The position numbers were made by a program, and so were the translations under genes. A DNA stretch of 64,000 nt from positions 2,418,001 through 2,482,000 of the forward strand of contig NZ_CP027062.1 of NCBI RefSeq assembly GCF_002966125.1. The letters run 5' to 3'. The DNA is from Pukyongia salina. GTDB taxonomy: Bacteria; Bacteroidota; Bacteroidia; Flavobacteriales; Flavobacteriaceae. Shown in pieces: positions 33,978 through 43,360 of this stretch. Within the stretch, counting starts at the first letter, position 1; each line of letters starts with the position of its first letter. The notes below the pieces were generated by a model that searched no databases, was not told where the DNA came from, and saw nothing but the letters and a program-made list of their open reading frames with translations.

Positions 33978-36368
33978 ATGAAATCTTCATTATTTGTTTT
34001 CGTGTTTTTATTCTTTCTGAATTTCGCAATGGCTCAGGTAGGAATAGGAACAGTCGCACCCGATGCATCTTCTGTTCTTGATATTTCGGCTAGTGATAAA
34101 GGGATTCTAATTCCGCAGGTGTCTCTTGCCGATGTGAGTGACACCATGTTGGACGGAGTAAATACTGCTGCCACAGGATTGTTAATCTACAATACCAATG
34201 CATCGGTTACAGGTGGTTCCGGGGTAGGTTATTATTTTTTTAACGGCACCAGCTGGGAGAAAATGACAACTTCTGCGGAGCCAAAGTGGAATTTAACGGG
34301 AAATACCGGGACTACTTCGGCCGATTTCTTTGGGACCATAGATAATCAACCTTTAAATTTCCGGGTGAATAACCAGAAAGCTGGGATCATAGATTCTACC
34401 GATACCAACACAGCATTTGGATATAAAGGCCTAACGGCTATTACTTCAGGAACCTTAAATACCACTTTGGGATACCAATCCCTGGAAAACGTTACAACTT
34501 CCAGTGGAAATACAACCATGGGGTATCGAAGTATGAGAAATCATCTCGGGCCTGGTGGGCATAATACGGCTATTGGAACCGAATCCATGGAGAATGGAGG
34601 CGCCGGATCGATGAATGTAGCCGTTGGATGGCGAGCCATGCGCGCCGATACAATAGGGGATCAAAATGTTGCAGTTGGCGTGGGTGCGATGGAATATGGT
34701 GCCGGCACCAGAGCCGGGGTTGCAGTGGGTAGATATGCCCTGGCAAATGATTCTTATTCTATAACCAGTACTGCCGTTGGTTTTAGATCGCTTTATAGCC
34801 AGTCGTTCGATAATAGTGGTAGTACCTGGACTTCGTACAACACAGCTCTGGGATCGTATACATTATATTCCAATAATCCTACGGCTACCAATAATGGTAT
34901 TTATAATACGGCAGTTGGAGGCGCAGCATTATATTCCAATACTACGGGCTATATCAATACTGCCGTAGGAACGGTGGCATTGTACTCTAACACAACAGGG
35001 TCTAATAATACAGCCATTGGCTATAACTCGCAACGAAATACTATTGCAGCTTCGTATAACACTTCTGTGGGATCCTATTCCTTAGATGCAAATACAACAG
35101 GGCACAGAAATACGGCCATTGGATCTGTGTCTTTGTCTGAAAACACTACAGGGATTGTAAATACAGCGGTAGGAGTGGATGCGATGCAGCAGAATCTGGA
35201 TGGAAGTTATAACGTGGCTATGGGTTATGAGGCATTAAAAGCGCAAACGTCTGCCTCCTATAACGTAGGTATTGGAACGTATGCACTGGGTGAAAATACT
35301 ACTGGTTCAGAGAATGTGGCGATTGGCTACGTGGCTTTAAGAGGTGTTGCTGCCAGTTCAACAGCACTAGGCAATACAGCGGTAGGTTTTAGAAGTATGG
35401 AAGATGTAACAACCGGGAATCAGAATACCGGTTTAGGGCACTACGCATTAAGTAATGTTACCTCAGGCGGCCTGAATGTGGGAATTGGTGGCGGGGCCAT
35501 GGAATCGAACACCATTGGTACTAGAAACGTGGGAATGGGTTTTTGGGCAATGCGGTTCAATACCGAAAGTAATGGTAATGTGGCCATTGGTAACCAGGCA
35601 TTGTACAGCCAGTCCTTTACAAATGGTGGTACCTCTTATAATTCTTACAATGTAGCTGTAGGTTATAATGCGTTGTACGCCAACCAGCCTACGGCAATTG
35701 CAGAAGGCCGATATAATACGGGTCTCGGACTCGCAGCCGGGGATACCAATACTACTGGAGCGTTTAATACCCTAGTTGGAGCGCTTTCCGATGTTACTTC
35801 AGGGAATTTTACAAATTCAACGGCCATAGGATATGCCGCACAGGCCAATGCAAGTAATATGGTGCGGGTAGGGAATCCTTCGGTAACCACTATTGGTGGT
35901 TCTGTAGCATGGAGTGTATTGTCCGATTCCCGATTAAAGAAGAATATTCGTGAAGATGTGGCGGGACTGGATTTCGTGCTTAAGCTAAGACCGGTTTCTT
36001 ATAATTACGATGACAAATTGTTTGTGGATGAAGCATTCGAATTGATAGATAATTCTGAGGCTAAACGATTACGTCATAACGGTTTCATCGCTCAGGAAGT
36101 GGATAATGCTGCTAAAACCTTGGGATTCGATTTCATCGGGGTTGATACGCCTAAAAATTCGGAAGATCACTACGGTCTTCGCTATGCGATGTTTGTTGTA
36201 CCCCTCGTAAAGTCGGTACAGGAGCAGCAACTACAAATTGAGGCTCAAAATGATAAAATAATCGAATTGAGCGATAAAATTTCGGAAATGGATGCCTTGC
36301 TTAAGGTACAGCAGCAGGAGTTTGCAGCCTTGAAATCGTTAGTTAGCAAGCTAACTTCCGAACAATAA
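33978..36368 (+). CDS. Secreted YadA-head-like repeat protein with S74 chaperone tail
   Basis: 796 residues. A signal peptide (to AMAQ) is followed by the family start QVGIGTVAPDASSVLDI and a conserved domain (to about 100), then some twenty degenerate repeats of 21-23 residues around NTAVGxxAL and NTTG (about 130-640), like the left-handed beta-roll of YadA heads. The C-terminus is an S74 intramolecular chaperone with the Ser649/Lys654 dyad in SDSRLKKNI, then a coiled coil. S74 domains help trimers fold and then cut themselves off. A trimeric surface fibre is inferred. No type IX secretion tail was recognised. It is followed 31 bases later by a paralogue. Confidence 0.8.
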   Translation: MKSSLFVFVFLFFLNFAMAQVGIGTVAPDASSVLDISASDKGILIPQVSLADVSDTMLDGVNTAATGLLIYNTNASVTGGSGVGYYFFNGTSWEKMTTSAEPKWNLTGNTGTTSADFFGTIDNQPLNFRVNNQKAGIIDSTDTNTAFGYKGLTAITSGTLNTTLGYQSLENVTTSSGNTTMGYRSMRNHLGPGGHNTAIGTESMENGGAGSMNVAVGWRAMRADTIGDQNVAVGVGAMEYGAGTRAGVAVGRYALANDSYSITSTAVGFRSLYSQSFDNSGSTWTSYNTALGSYTLYSNNPTATNNGIYNTAVGGAALYSNTTGYINTAVGTVALYSNTTGSNNTAIGYNSQRNTIAASYNTSVGSYSLDANTTGHRNTAIGSVSLSENTTGIVNTAVGVDAMQQNLDGSYNVAMGYEALKAQTSASYNVGIGTYALGENTTGSENVAIGYVALRGVAASSTALGNTAVGFRSMEDVTTGNQNTGLGHYALSNVTSGGLNVGIGGGAMESNTIGTRNVGMGFWAMRFNTESNGNVAIGNQALYSQSFTNGGTSYNSYNVAVGYNALYANQPTAIAEGRYNTGLGLAAGDTNTTGAFNTLVGALSDVTSGNFTNSTAIGYAAQANASNMVRVGNPSVTTIGGSVAWSVLSDSRLKKNIREDVAGLDFVLKLRPVSYNYDDKLFVDEAFELIDNSEAKRLRHNGFIAQEVDNAAKTLGFDFIGVDTPKNSEDHYGLRYAMFVVPLVKSVQEQQLQIEAQNDKIIELSDKISEMDALLKVQQQEFAALKSLVSKLTSEQ

Positions 36369-36399
36369 GCTTTAAAGTTTCATATTCAAACCTAACATT

Positions 36400-38928
36400 A
36401 TGAAAAACAAAATAGTACAGCTCATATTGATATTGATCTTTACCACTAGTTATTCCCAGGTGGGTATAGGGACTGTTGTCCCTGATGCTTCTGCTGTTCT
36501 TGATATTTCTGCAGGAGATAAGGGAATTCTTATCCCGCAAGTTTCTTTGGGAGATGTTACAGATACTATGCTGGATGGAGTGAATACTGCCGCTACCGGC
36601 TTACTTATTTACAATACCAATGCAGGAGTTACCGGGGGTACGGGTGTTGGCTATTATTATTATAACGGAACCACTTGGGAGCGGTTGGTAACAACTGCAA
36701 CCTCCACTGTGGATATCGATTGGTATGAGGAGGGGACCACCTCGGCACCAAATGATATTAATGATGATATGTATACACTTGGTAACCTCGCTATTGGAAA
36801 AAATACAGCAGATTATCCCCTTGAGGTCGACACCACTACAGATACCCGTGGAATAAATGCAAGTGTTGGCGGAACAACCAATGGTTCGGTTTATGGAGGT
36901 TACTTTACTAATTCAAATACAGGCTCTGGTTCCAATTTAGGTGTTGCAGCCGAGCTTACATCCACTAGTGGTACGCAGCAGATTGGATTTTATAGTGTGT
37001 TGAATGGTGATAGCGATGGCGCGAGCTATGGATTCAGAAGCTTAATGACAGGAGATGGTGATGGATTACATTACGGAATATTTAATTCCCTGTCTGGCTC
37101 AGGAACTAATGCACACTATGGAGTAAGGAATACCTTAAGTGGATCAGGTGATGGGGCAATGTTTGGAGTTGAGAATACAATGATAAATTCCGGTAATGGA
37201 CTCCATTATGGCGTGAATAATAACATACAAGGGACTGGCTCAGGTACACATTACGGTATTTCCAATACTTTGTCGGGAGCTGGTACAGGTCAACAAATTG
37301 GATTGTATAATCTTTTAAGTAATTCGGGTGACGCATTTCACTATGGTTTATATAATCAGTTAACGGGAAATGGAGCCGGAACGCGTTATGGCATTCGAAA
37401 CAACTTAAGTGGTAGTGGGGACGGAGTTCATTATGGTTTGGATAATGTTCTTACCGGAACCGGTACAGGCACAAAATACGGAAGTCGTAACTTAATACAA
37501 ACTACCGCCGGAGGAGACCACTATGGAGTATATTCTGAAGTATTACGGTCAACAGGTACTACTTATGCCGGCTATTTCTTAGGCAATGTAGCTATAGGAA
37601 CCTCTGGCGCAAATACTTACGTGTTGCCGGCTTCAAGAGGTACGGCAAACCAACTAATTCAGTCTGACGGTATTGGTAACTTAAGCTGGGTAGATCCTTC
37701 CACTATTTGGTCTTCAGAATGGATAGATAACGGGGGGTATTTATCTCCCGCCGATGGCAATTCGGAGGCTGTTTCTATCGGTACTGCATCCACAAGTGGA
37801 ACCCTTACGGTATCGGGCGGTACCGGAAGTTCAGTAATCTCTCTAAGTGGCACCTATATAAACCCGAGCCCAATCATGAATATGTTCAATTTTACCTCTC
37901 AAAACGGGGGTATTTTAATTAACAATCAAATTAATGGAACAACTAGTTCCGGAAACCCAATATATGGAATGATTACCGACTACGGTGGACTAACCGCTAA
38001 TTCCGAATCAGTTTATGGAGTTTATCATTCGTTTGGTGGCTCAGGTAGTTCTAATCGAATTGGGATGTGGAATTCATTTGGAGGGAACCACAGCGGTTCA
38101 AAATATGGAGTTTATAATACTTTCAGTGGAGCTTCTACCGGGGTCAAGTATGGGACATACACAGATTTTAGCTCTGCGACAGATACAGATGTGCGATATG
38201 GAAATTACGTTGAAATGGACAATGGTAATGCTGCGAAATATGGGAGTTTTACGAATATGGGGGAGGGTAGCGGACTTAAATACGGTGCTCGAATTGAAAT
38301 TCCTAATGCAGCGACAGGTTCAAATTATGGCGTGTCCTCGATAGCTTTGGGGACAAGTGGAACCCATGTCGCAATTTACGGTTCGGCTAATACTACTAAC
38401 ACTTCTGCTTTTGCTGGATATTTTGCGGGCAAAGTTTTTACATCATATCGATTAGGAATTGGAGTTGGAACCCCGTCATTCAATCTTCAGTTAAACGCAA
38501 ATTCGGCAGGAAAGCCCACCTCTAGTTCATGGACGGTAGTATCAGACGGACGACTAAAAACTAATGTTCGACCGTTCACTGATGGACTTGCACTTATCGA
38601 TAAAATAGACCCAGTATGGTTTACCTACAATGGTAAGGCCGGAATGCCAAATGAGACAGGGGTGGGTACCATTGCCCAGGAACTTCAAAAAATTGCGCCT
38701 TATATGGTAAGTAATTGGGAATATATTTCCGATGATGGAAATAGTAAGAGCAACTACCTTGGAGTTGACTATGGTGCTATGGATTTTATTTTAGTAAATG
38801 CTATTAAAGAGCAACAAGCTGAAATTAAAAATCAACAAGATGAAATTCAATTTTTAAAATTACAAGTTCAAGAATTGAGATCTATCCTAAACGATGTTGT
38901 TACAGATGTAAATAATGATCAGAATTAA
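36400..38928 (+). CDS. Secreted protein of 15-residue YGxxN repeats with S74 tail
   Basis: 842 residues. The signal peptide and N-terminal domain match the gene before it (QVGIGTVVPDASAVLDI). Residues about 180-390 are at least thirteen nearly gapless 15-residue repeats with consensus [H/K]YGxxNxLxGxGxGx; a second block lies at about 535-650. The first block ends in a cap, YGVYSEVLRSTGTTYAGYFLG. The C-terminus has the S74 dyad Ser715/Lys720 (SDGRLKTN) and a Gln-rich coiled coil. The regular period suggests a beta-solenoid rod, probably trimeric and surface-exposed. The receptor or substrate is unknown. Confidence 0.78.
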   Translation: MKNKIVQLILILIFTTSYSQVGIGTVVPDASAVLDISAGDKGILIPQVSLGDVTDTMLDGVNTAATGLLIYNTNAGVTGGTGVGYYYYNGTTWERLVTTATSTVDIDWYEEGTTSAPNDINDDMYTLGNLAIGKNTADYPLEVDTTTDTRGINASVGGTTNGSVYGGYFTNSNTGSGSNLGVAAELTSTSGTQQIGFYSVLNGDSDGASYGFRSLMTGDGDGLHYGIFNSLSGSGTNAHYGVRNTLSGSGDGAMFGVENTMINSGNGLHYGVNNNIQGTGSGTHYGISNTLSGAGTGQQIGLYNLLSNSGDAFHYGLYNQLTGNGAGTRYGIRNNLSGSGDGVHYGLDNVLTGTGTGTKYGSRNLIQTTAGGDHYGVYSEVLRSTGTTYAGYFLGNVAIGTSGANTYVLPASRGTANQLIQSDGIGNLSWVDPSTIWSSEWIDNGGYLSPADGNSEAVSIGTASTSGTLTVSGGTGSSVISLSGTYINPSPIMNMFNFTSQNGGILINNQINGTTSSGNPIYGMITDYGGLTANSESVYGVYHSFGGSGSSNRIGMWNSFGGNHSGSKYGVYNTFSGASTGVKYGTYTDFSSATDTDVRYGNYVEMDNGNAAKYGSFTNMGEGSGLKYGARIEIPNAATGSNYGVSSIALGTSGTHVAIYGSANTTNTSAFAGYFAGKVFTSYRLGIGVGTPSFNLQLNANSAGKPTSSSWTVVSDGRLKTNVRPFTDGLALIDKIDPVWFTYNGKAGMPNETGVGTIAQELQKIAPYMVSNWEYISDDGNSKSNYLGVDYGAMDFILVNAIKEQQAEIKNQQDEIQFLKLQVQELRSILNDVVTDVNNDQN

Positions 38929-39070
38929 TTCGTTAAAGTCACCTCTGAAATCCTTATTTCAGAAGCAAAAATAATTTAGCTTAAGCCACTATTGTTGTAG
39001 GTTTTAGGCCGGTGTTACATTTGTACAAGTTATTGTTACATGGTTGCCATTTAAGTTCATGATATCAATA

Positions 39071-39078
39071 TAGCTTTG
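39071..39078 (+). promoter_or_regulatory. Candidate -7 element of the third surface-protein gene
   Basis: TAGCTTTG matches TAnnTTTG, 19 bases before the ATG at 39098, so the third gene may have its own promoter. Confidence 0.45.
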
Positions 39079-39097
39079 ATCTTATAAAACTATTATC

Positions 39098-41440
39098 ATG
39101 AAAAAATTTGTATTGGGCTTTATTCTTCTTTGTTCATTCTCAATTTCGTCTCAGGTTGGCATTGGAACCACCACACCCGATCCTTCTTCTTCCCTGGATA
39201 TCACCTCAACAGACTCTGGCGTTTTAGTGCCAAGAGTCTCTCTAAGTGATGTGACCACTACATCCCTGGATGGAACAAATACTGCTGCCACCGGATTGCT
39301 TATCTGGAACACTAATGCAGCTGTGACAGGAGGGTCTGGAGTTGGGTTTTATTATTTCAATGGTTCAAATTGGGAACGTATTAGCACAACTGCTCCCTCC
39401 GGCGGAAGTGACAGCGATTGGTATGAAGAAGGCACGACTACCAGCCCAAACGATATAAACGATAACCAATATACATTAGGAGAAGTGGGAATTGGGTTGA
39501 ATACACCTGCGTATCCGCTGGACATCAGTAGTAGTAATTACAATCGTGGAATAAACCTTGCGTTTTCGCGAATTTCGCCTACTACCGACATAGCCGGTAT
39601 TTATTTGGAAACTAATGATGCGAATTCAGGAAATACATCCCGGGGTATTTATAACTATGTGAGAGGATCGGCCGGTGACAAGCATGGTGTCTTCAACCGT
39701 ATAACACCTACCAATAACGGGACTCATGTAGGTACGAGGAATCAGGTTAATAATTCGTCTGGCGGACAACTATACGGAGTGTACAACACTTTGAACAGCA
39801 GTTCCTCCACGGCAGCTCAAACGGGTACTTATAACCAAATTGCAGTATCCGGAACCCAAAATCGCGGGTTATATAATACAGTTAGCTCGGGGGTTAATTC
39901 CTGGGGGGTCAAGTCTGTAGTGTCCGGAACAGGGATACTGTATGGGATGGAGAACGATGTGAATGCGAGTGGTTCGTCTGGGGTATATGGCACCCATAAT
40001 CAACTAAGCGGAACCGGAACCGGCACTTATACGGGAACGTACAACGAGTTGGGTGGTTCCAGTACGGGCGATAAGATTGGTAATTATAACCTGGTGTCTT
40101 CTACGGCAGCAGGGACGCATTACGGACTTTATTCTGAAGTTGAGAAAGCTGGCAGTTTTGCAGGATTCTTTACAGGTTCTGTTGCAATAGGAACTGTTTC
40201 ACCCTTCGGAACAGGAACAGCAGATCACTATATATTTCCTCCAAACAGAGGCAGTAACGGACAGCTGATGCAAACTGATGGTTCGGGTAACCTTAGTTGG
40301 GTGGATCCGGCGGGCTTGAGTGATGAGGATTGGGTTGTCGATACCTCCTCAGGGACAGTATTATACCCCACCAATACTACAGACAACGTAGCTATAGGTA
40401 AAGCCACCGCAAACGCCAGGTTGGATGTTGAACTGGATGGGTCTGGGGCAACCGCATCCTTCACACAAATAAATTCGACTGGTACAACCGGTGCGCTAAC
40501 AAATATGGTAAGTGGAAATTCGGGTGCGGTAAACGCCTTTGTAAATACCCTGGATGTCGCAGGAAATGGCGCCAAATACGGTATCACCAACGAGATGAGT
40601 TCCGGAACTACCGGAGCCTCAGGAACCAAATACGGACTTTACAATATGATCGAGAGCTCGGCAGATGACACCTATGGTACCACAAATGATCTGTTTGGGT
40701 CTGGTAATGGAAATCATTTTGGCACCTACAATAATATAAGAGGCTCGGGTACCGGAAGTAAATACGGAAGTTATAACATCCTTAATACTTCGGCTAATGG
40801 CAATCTGTATGGTGTGTATTCGGAGGTGCTTCGAAGTACAGGAACTACCTATGCGGGATATTTCTTGGGGAATGTAGCTGTAGGAACCAACACCTCTAAT
40901 ACTTATAGTTTACCGGCGTCCAGGGGAACAAACGGACAGATCATGCAAACCGATGGCAGCGGGAATGTGAGTTGGGTCAATGTTCCAGCATCTACCGATA
41001 AGGCCGCATTAAAAGTAAGAACCACCTCCAATATATCTGGTTTCAGTAATGCAGTTGAGACCAACCTGATACTAAATAGTGTTTCATATAATTTAGGAGG
41101 AGGCTCCTATAACACCACTTCCGGTACCTATACCATACCTGCCAACGGGGTATATGAAATCAACGCCAATTTCAATATGAATTTCGTTACTTCAACAAAC
41201 AAACAAATGGTAATAATGCTTAGGGTGTATGTAAATGGCTTTGTTGCAGAGACGCAAAGTCTTCAAACAGGATCGACCTATCTGTCTGGTTATACGCAGA
41301 ATTTTCATTATAATTTTCATTTGAACCTTAATGCCAACGACCTGGTTGCATTTCGATTTATACCCGTATGGGGAGGAACTACGCCGGCACCTTATTTTAG
41401 TTCATCAGGAACGAGCATTGCTATATCAAGAGAGTATTAA
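39098..41440 (+). CDS. Secreted YGxxN repeat protein with jelly-roll-like C-terminus
   Basis: 780 residues. The signal peptide and QVGIGTTTPDPSSSLDI start are those of the two previous genes. Two blocks of 14-16-residue YGxxN-type repeats (about 180-360 and 465-590) each end in the shared cap (HYGLYSEVEKAGSFAGFF; YGVYSEVLRSTGTTYAGYFLG). In place of an S74 tail the last ~130 residues form a beta-rich domain (NGVYEINANFNMNF, HYNFHLNLNANDLVAFRFIP) like C1q/TNF jelly rolls. A binding tip on a fibre is inferred. Its stop overlaps the convergent PLP-enzyme gene by four bases. Confidence 0.75.
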   Translation: MKKFVLGFILLCSFSISSQVGIGTTTPDPSSSLDITSTDSGVLVPRVSLSDVTTTSLDGTNTAATGLLIWNTNAAVTGGSGVGFYYFNGSNWERISTTAPSGGSDSDWYEEGTTTSPNDINDNQYTLGEVGIGLNTPAYPLDISSSNYNRGINLAFSRISPTTDIAGIYLETNDANSGNTSRGIYNYVRGSAGDKHGVFNRITPTNNGTHVGTRNQVNNSSGGQLYGVYNTLNSSSSTAAQTGTYNQIAVSGTQNRGLYNTVSSGVNSWGVKSVVSGTGILYGMENDVNASGSSGVYGTHNQLSGTGTGTYTGTYNELGGSSTGDKIGNYNLVSSTAAGTHYGLYSEVEKAGSFAGFFTGSVAIGTVSPFGTGTADHYIFPPNRGSNGQLMQTDGSGNLSWVDPAGLSDEDWVVDTSSGTVLYPTNTTDNVAIGKATANARLDVELDGSGATASFTQINSTGTTGALTNMVSGNSGAVNAFVNTLDVAGNGAKYGITNEMSSGTTGASGTKYGLYNMIESSADDTYGTTNDLFGSGNGNHFGTYNNIRGSGTGSKYGSYNILNTSANGNLYGVYSEVLRSTGTTYAGYFLGNVAVGTNTSNTYSLPASRGTNGQIMQTDGSGNVSWVNVPASTDKAALKVRTTSNISGFSNAVETNLILNSVSYNLGGGSYNTTSGTYTIPANGVYEINANFNMNFVTSTNKQMVIMLRVYVNGFVAETQSLQTGSTYLSGYTQNFHYNFHLNLNANDLVAFRFIPVWGGTTPAPYFSSSGTSIAISREY

Positions 41441-42669
41441 ACAATCGAAGAGTTGGTAACTTCATTTATTGGATAAACACCAACCTCTTTCATACATCTT
41501 CTCATGCTTCTATAGGTCCTTTCTATGTCGTTATCCAGCCCGATAGAAAAACGGATAAGGCCATCGCTAAGTCCCATTTCCATCTGTTCCTCTTCCGGAA
41601 TTTCGGATGAAGTAGAACTCCCCGGTGCACTGAAAAGAGTTTTATAAAAACCAAGACTTACAGCAAGGTAACCCAGGTTACGCTCCTGCATAAGTTCCAT
41701 AAGTTCGTTTGCCTTTTCCAGACTGCCTACATCAATAGTAAGCATACCACCATAACCGTATTGCGGATTCATGAGGCGAGTGATCAATTCATGACCGGGA
41801 TGCGATTTCAGGCCGGGATACACAGTTTTTAAACCGTCGGCTTCAAATTTCTCTGCCAGATACATAGCATTGGCGCTATGTTGTTTCATCCTGATGTGCA
41901 AAGTCCGTAGATTCTTTAAAATGGAAGCTGCCCTAAGGCTGTCCATTGACGCACCCATAAGCATACAGGCTCCGTCGTTCACATTTCGAAGTTCATCAAT
42001 GAATTCCTGGGAACCACATATAACACCGCCCATGGTATCACTGCTGCCATTTATAAATTTTGTAAGGCTGTGTAGTACAACATCGGCACCTAATTTTGCC
42101 GGTGAAACAGACATTGGGGAAAACGTATTATCCACCAGCAATTTTAAGTTGTGCTTTCGGGTAATTGTACCAAGTTCTGCTATATCTGCGATCTCGAGTA
42201 AGGGGTTGCTTACACTCTCGCAATAGACCACTTTGGTATTAGGGCCTATAGCCGCTTCTACCGCCTCGGGCTTTGTGATATCCACAAAAGTGGTTGTGAT
42301 GTTGTATTTCGGGGCCATATTCTTTAAAAATGCATACGTCCCGCCGTAGATGGTTCGGCTAGCTACTATATGATCTCCCGCACTACACAATTGCATAATG
42401 GCCGGTACGATAGCTCCCATGCCCGTTGCAGTAACGGTAGCCGTTTCCGTATCTTCCATCGCTGCCAGTGCTTCACCCAAATAAAGTGCACTTGGGGAAC
42501 TATGTCTGGAATACAGATAACAACCTTCGGCATTCCCCTCGAAGGTGTCGAACATTTTTTTAGCTGAAAGAAAGGTATAGGTTGATGAATCTGAAATAGA
42601 TGGATTAACACCTCCAAATTCACCAAAATACTGAAGATCCTGAATTTTATTAGCAGGTTTGAATGTCAT
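41437..42669 (-). CDS. Cys/Met-metabolism PLP enzyme (methionine gamma-lyase-like)
   Basis: 410 residues of the trans-sulfuration fold-type I family. Visible are the SRHSSPSALYLGEALAAMEDTE start, GTYAFLKNMAP, the Asp of LLVDNTFSPM that holds the PLP ring and the lysine in SLTKFINGSSDTMGG. It breaks or builds C-S bonds: candidates are methionine gamma-lyase, cystathionine gamma-synthase or gamma-lyase. A divergent Lrp/AsnC regulator shares its promoter region, which favours a catabolic amino-acid role. A minus-strand TTG-N20-TACTTTCG promoter is present. Confidence 0.85.
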   Translation of the reverse strand: MTFKPANKIQDLQYFGEFGGVNPSISDSSTYTFLSAKKMFDTFEGNAEGCYLYSRHSSPSALYLGEALAAMEDTETATVTATGMGAIVPAIMQLCSAGDHIVASRTIYGGTYAFLKNMAPKYNITTTFVDITKPEAVEAAIGPNTKVVYCESVSNPLLEIADIAELGTITRKHNLKLLVDNTFSPMSVSPAKLGADVVLHSLTKFINGSSDTMGGVICGSQEFIDELRNVNDGACMLMGASMDSLRAASILKNLRTLHIRMKQHSANAMYLAEKFEADGLKTVYPGLKSHPGHELITRLMNPQYGYGGMLTIDVGSLEKANELMELMQERNLGYLAVSLGFYKTLFSAPGSSTSSEIPEEEQMEMGLSDGLIRFSIGLDNDIERTYRSMRRCMKEVGVYPINEVTNSSIV

Positions 42670-42692
42670 AACTGTGTTGGATTATATTTAAA

Positions 42693-42723
42693 CGAAAGTA
42701 AAACTACATAAGATAATAATCAA
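42693..42723 (-). promoter_or_regulatory. Candidate promoter of the PLP-enzyme gene
   Basis: Minus-strand TTG (42721-42723), a 20-base spacer and TACTTTCG (42693-42700), one mismatch from TAnnTTTG; the element ends 23 bases before the ATG at 42669. Confidence 0.45.
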
Positions 42724-42828
42724 TGATATACCTCATAAACCGAAAATAAAACTGAATTAAATTAAAATAGCCGAAAATAGATTAGTTACAAGTTAAAAAA
42801 CACCTAACTTTAAGAAAAATTTTCAGTT

Positions 42829-43287
42829 ATGGTTTTGGATAGTATAGATCGGGCAATCCTTATTCACCTTCAGGAAGATGCCAAACAGACGAACAAACAA
42901 CTTTCTCATAAACTTAACCTCTCGGTAACGGCTGTGTATGAGAGGATAAAGAAACTGGAACGTTCTGGTGTGATAAGAAAATATGTAGCCATGGTAGACA
43001 GAGTCAAAGTAGAGCTTGGATTTACGGTGTTCTGCCATATAAAATTAGTGCAACATGTTCACAAATCTGTTACCGATTTCGAGAGGGAAGTGGTTAAATT
43101 GAATGAGGTATTAGAGTGCTTTCATGTAAGCGGAGAGTACGATTATTTATTAAAGGTTGTGGTGAAAGATATGGATCATTTTAGAAATTTTATGGTTGAA
43201 AAACTCACCACCTTACAGCATATAGGAAGTACCCAGAGCTCCTTCACTATTAATGAAGTGAAAAATACAACCGCGCTATCGTTATAG
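42829..43287 (+). CDS. Lrp/AsnC family transcriptional regulator
   Basis: 152 residues. A helix-turn-helix head (LDSIDRAILIHLQEDAKQTN, VTAVYERIKKLERSGVIRKY) is followed by an alpha-beta RAM domain (VLECFHVSGEYDYLLKVVVKDMDHF) that binds amino acids. It is transcribed away from the methionine gamma-lyase-like gene across a 159-base gap, the classic layout for a local regulator that responds to the substrate amino acid. TAACTTTA at 42805-42812 may be its -7 element. Confidence 0.9.
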   Translation: MVLDSIDRAILIHLQEDAKQTNKQLSHKLNLSVTAVYERIKKLERSGVIRKYVAMVDRVKVELGFTVFCHIKLVQHVHKSVTDFEREVVKLNEVLECFHVSGEYDYLLKVVVKDMDHFRNFMVEKLTTLQHIGSTQSSFTINEVKNTTALSL

Positions 43288-43300
43288 CGATCTTAAATCG

Positions 43301-43331
43301 TTGGCTGTTGCATGGGAGTATTGTACCTTTG
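43301..43331 (+). promoter_or_regulatory. Candidate lpd promoter
   Basis: TTG (43301-43303), 20 bases, then TACCTTTG (43324-43331), a good fit to the Bacteroidota TTG-N19-21-TAnnTTTG pattern, ending 29 bases before the ATG at 43361. It rules out the longer TTG-started frame at 43301. Confidence 0.6.
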
Positions 43332-43360
43332 TACCTTCAAATTTCAAAAAACCGGCTTTT

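Noticed and set aside
33978-41440. Prophage tail-fibre genes
   Set aside because: The S74 domains are phage-like, but there are no baseplate, tail, portal or lysis genes nearby, and each protein has a bacterial signal peptide.
43301-43360. Longer start for dihydrolipoyl dehydrogenase at 43301
   Set aside because: A TTG-N20-TACCTTTG promoter overlaps this stretch, and the FAD-binding start MTTYDVAIIG begins at 43361.
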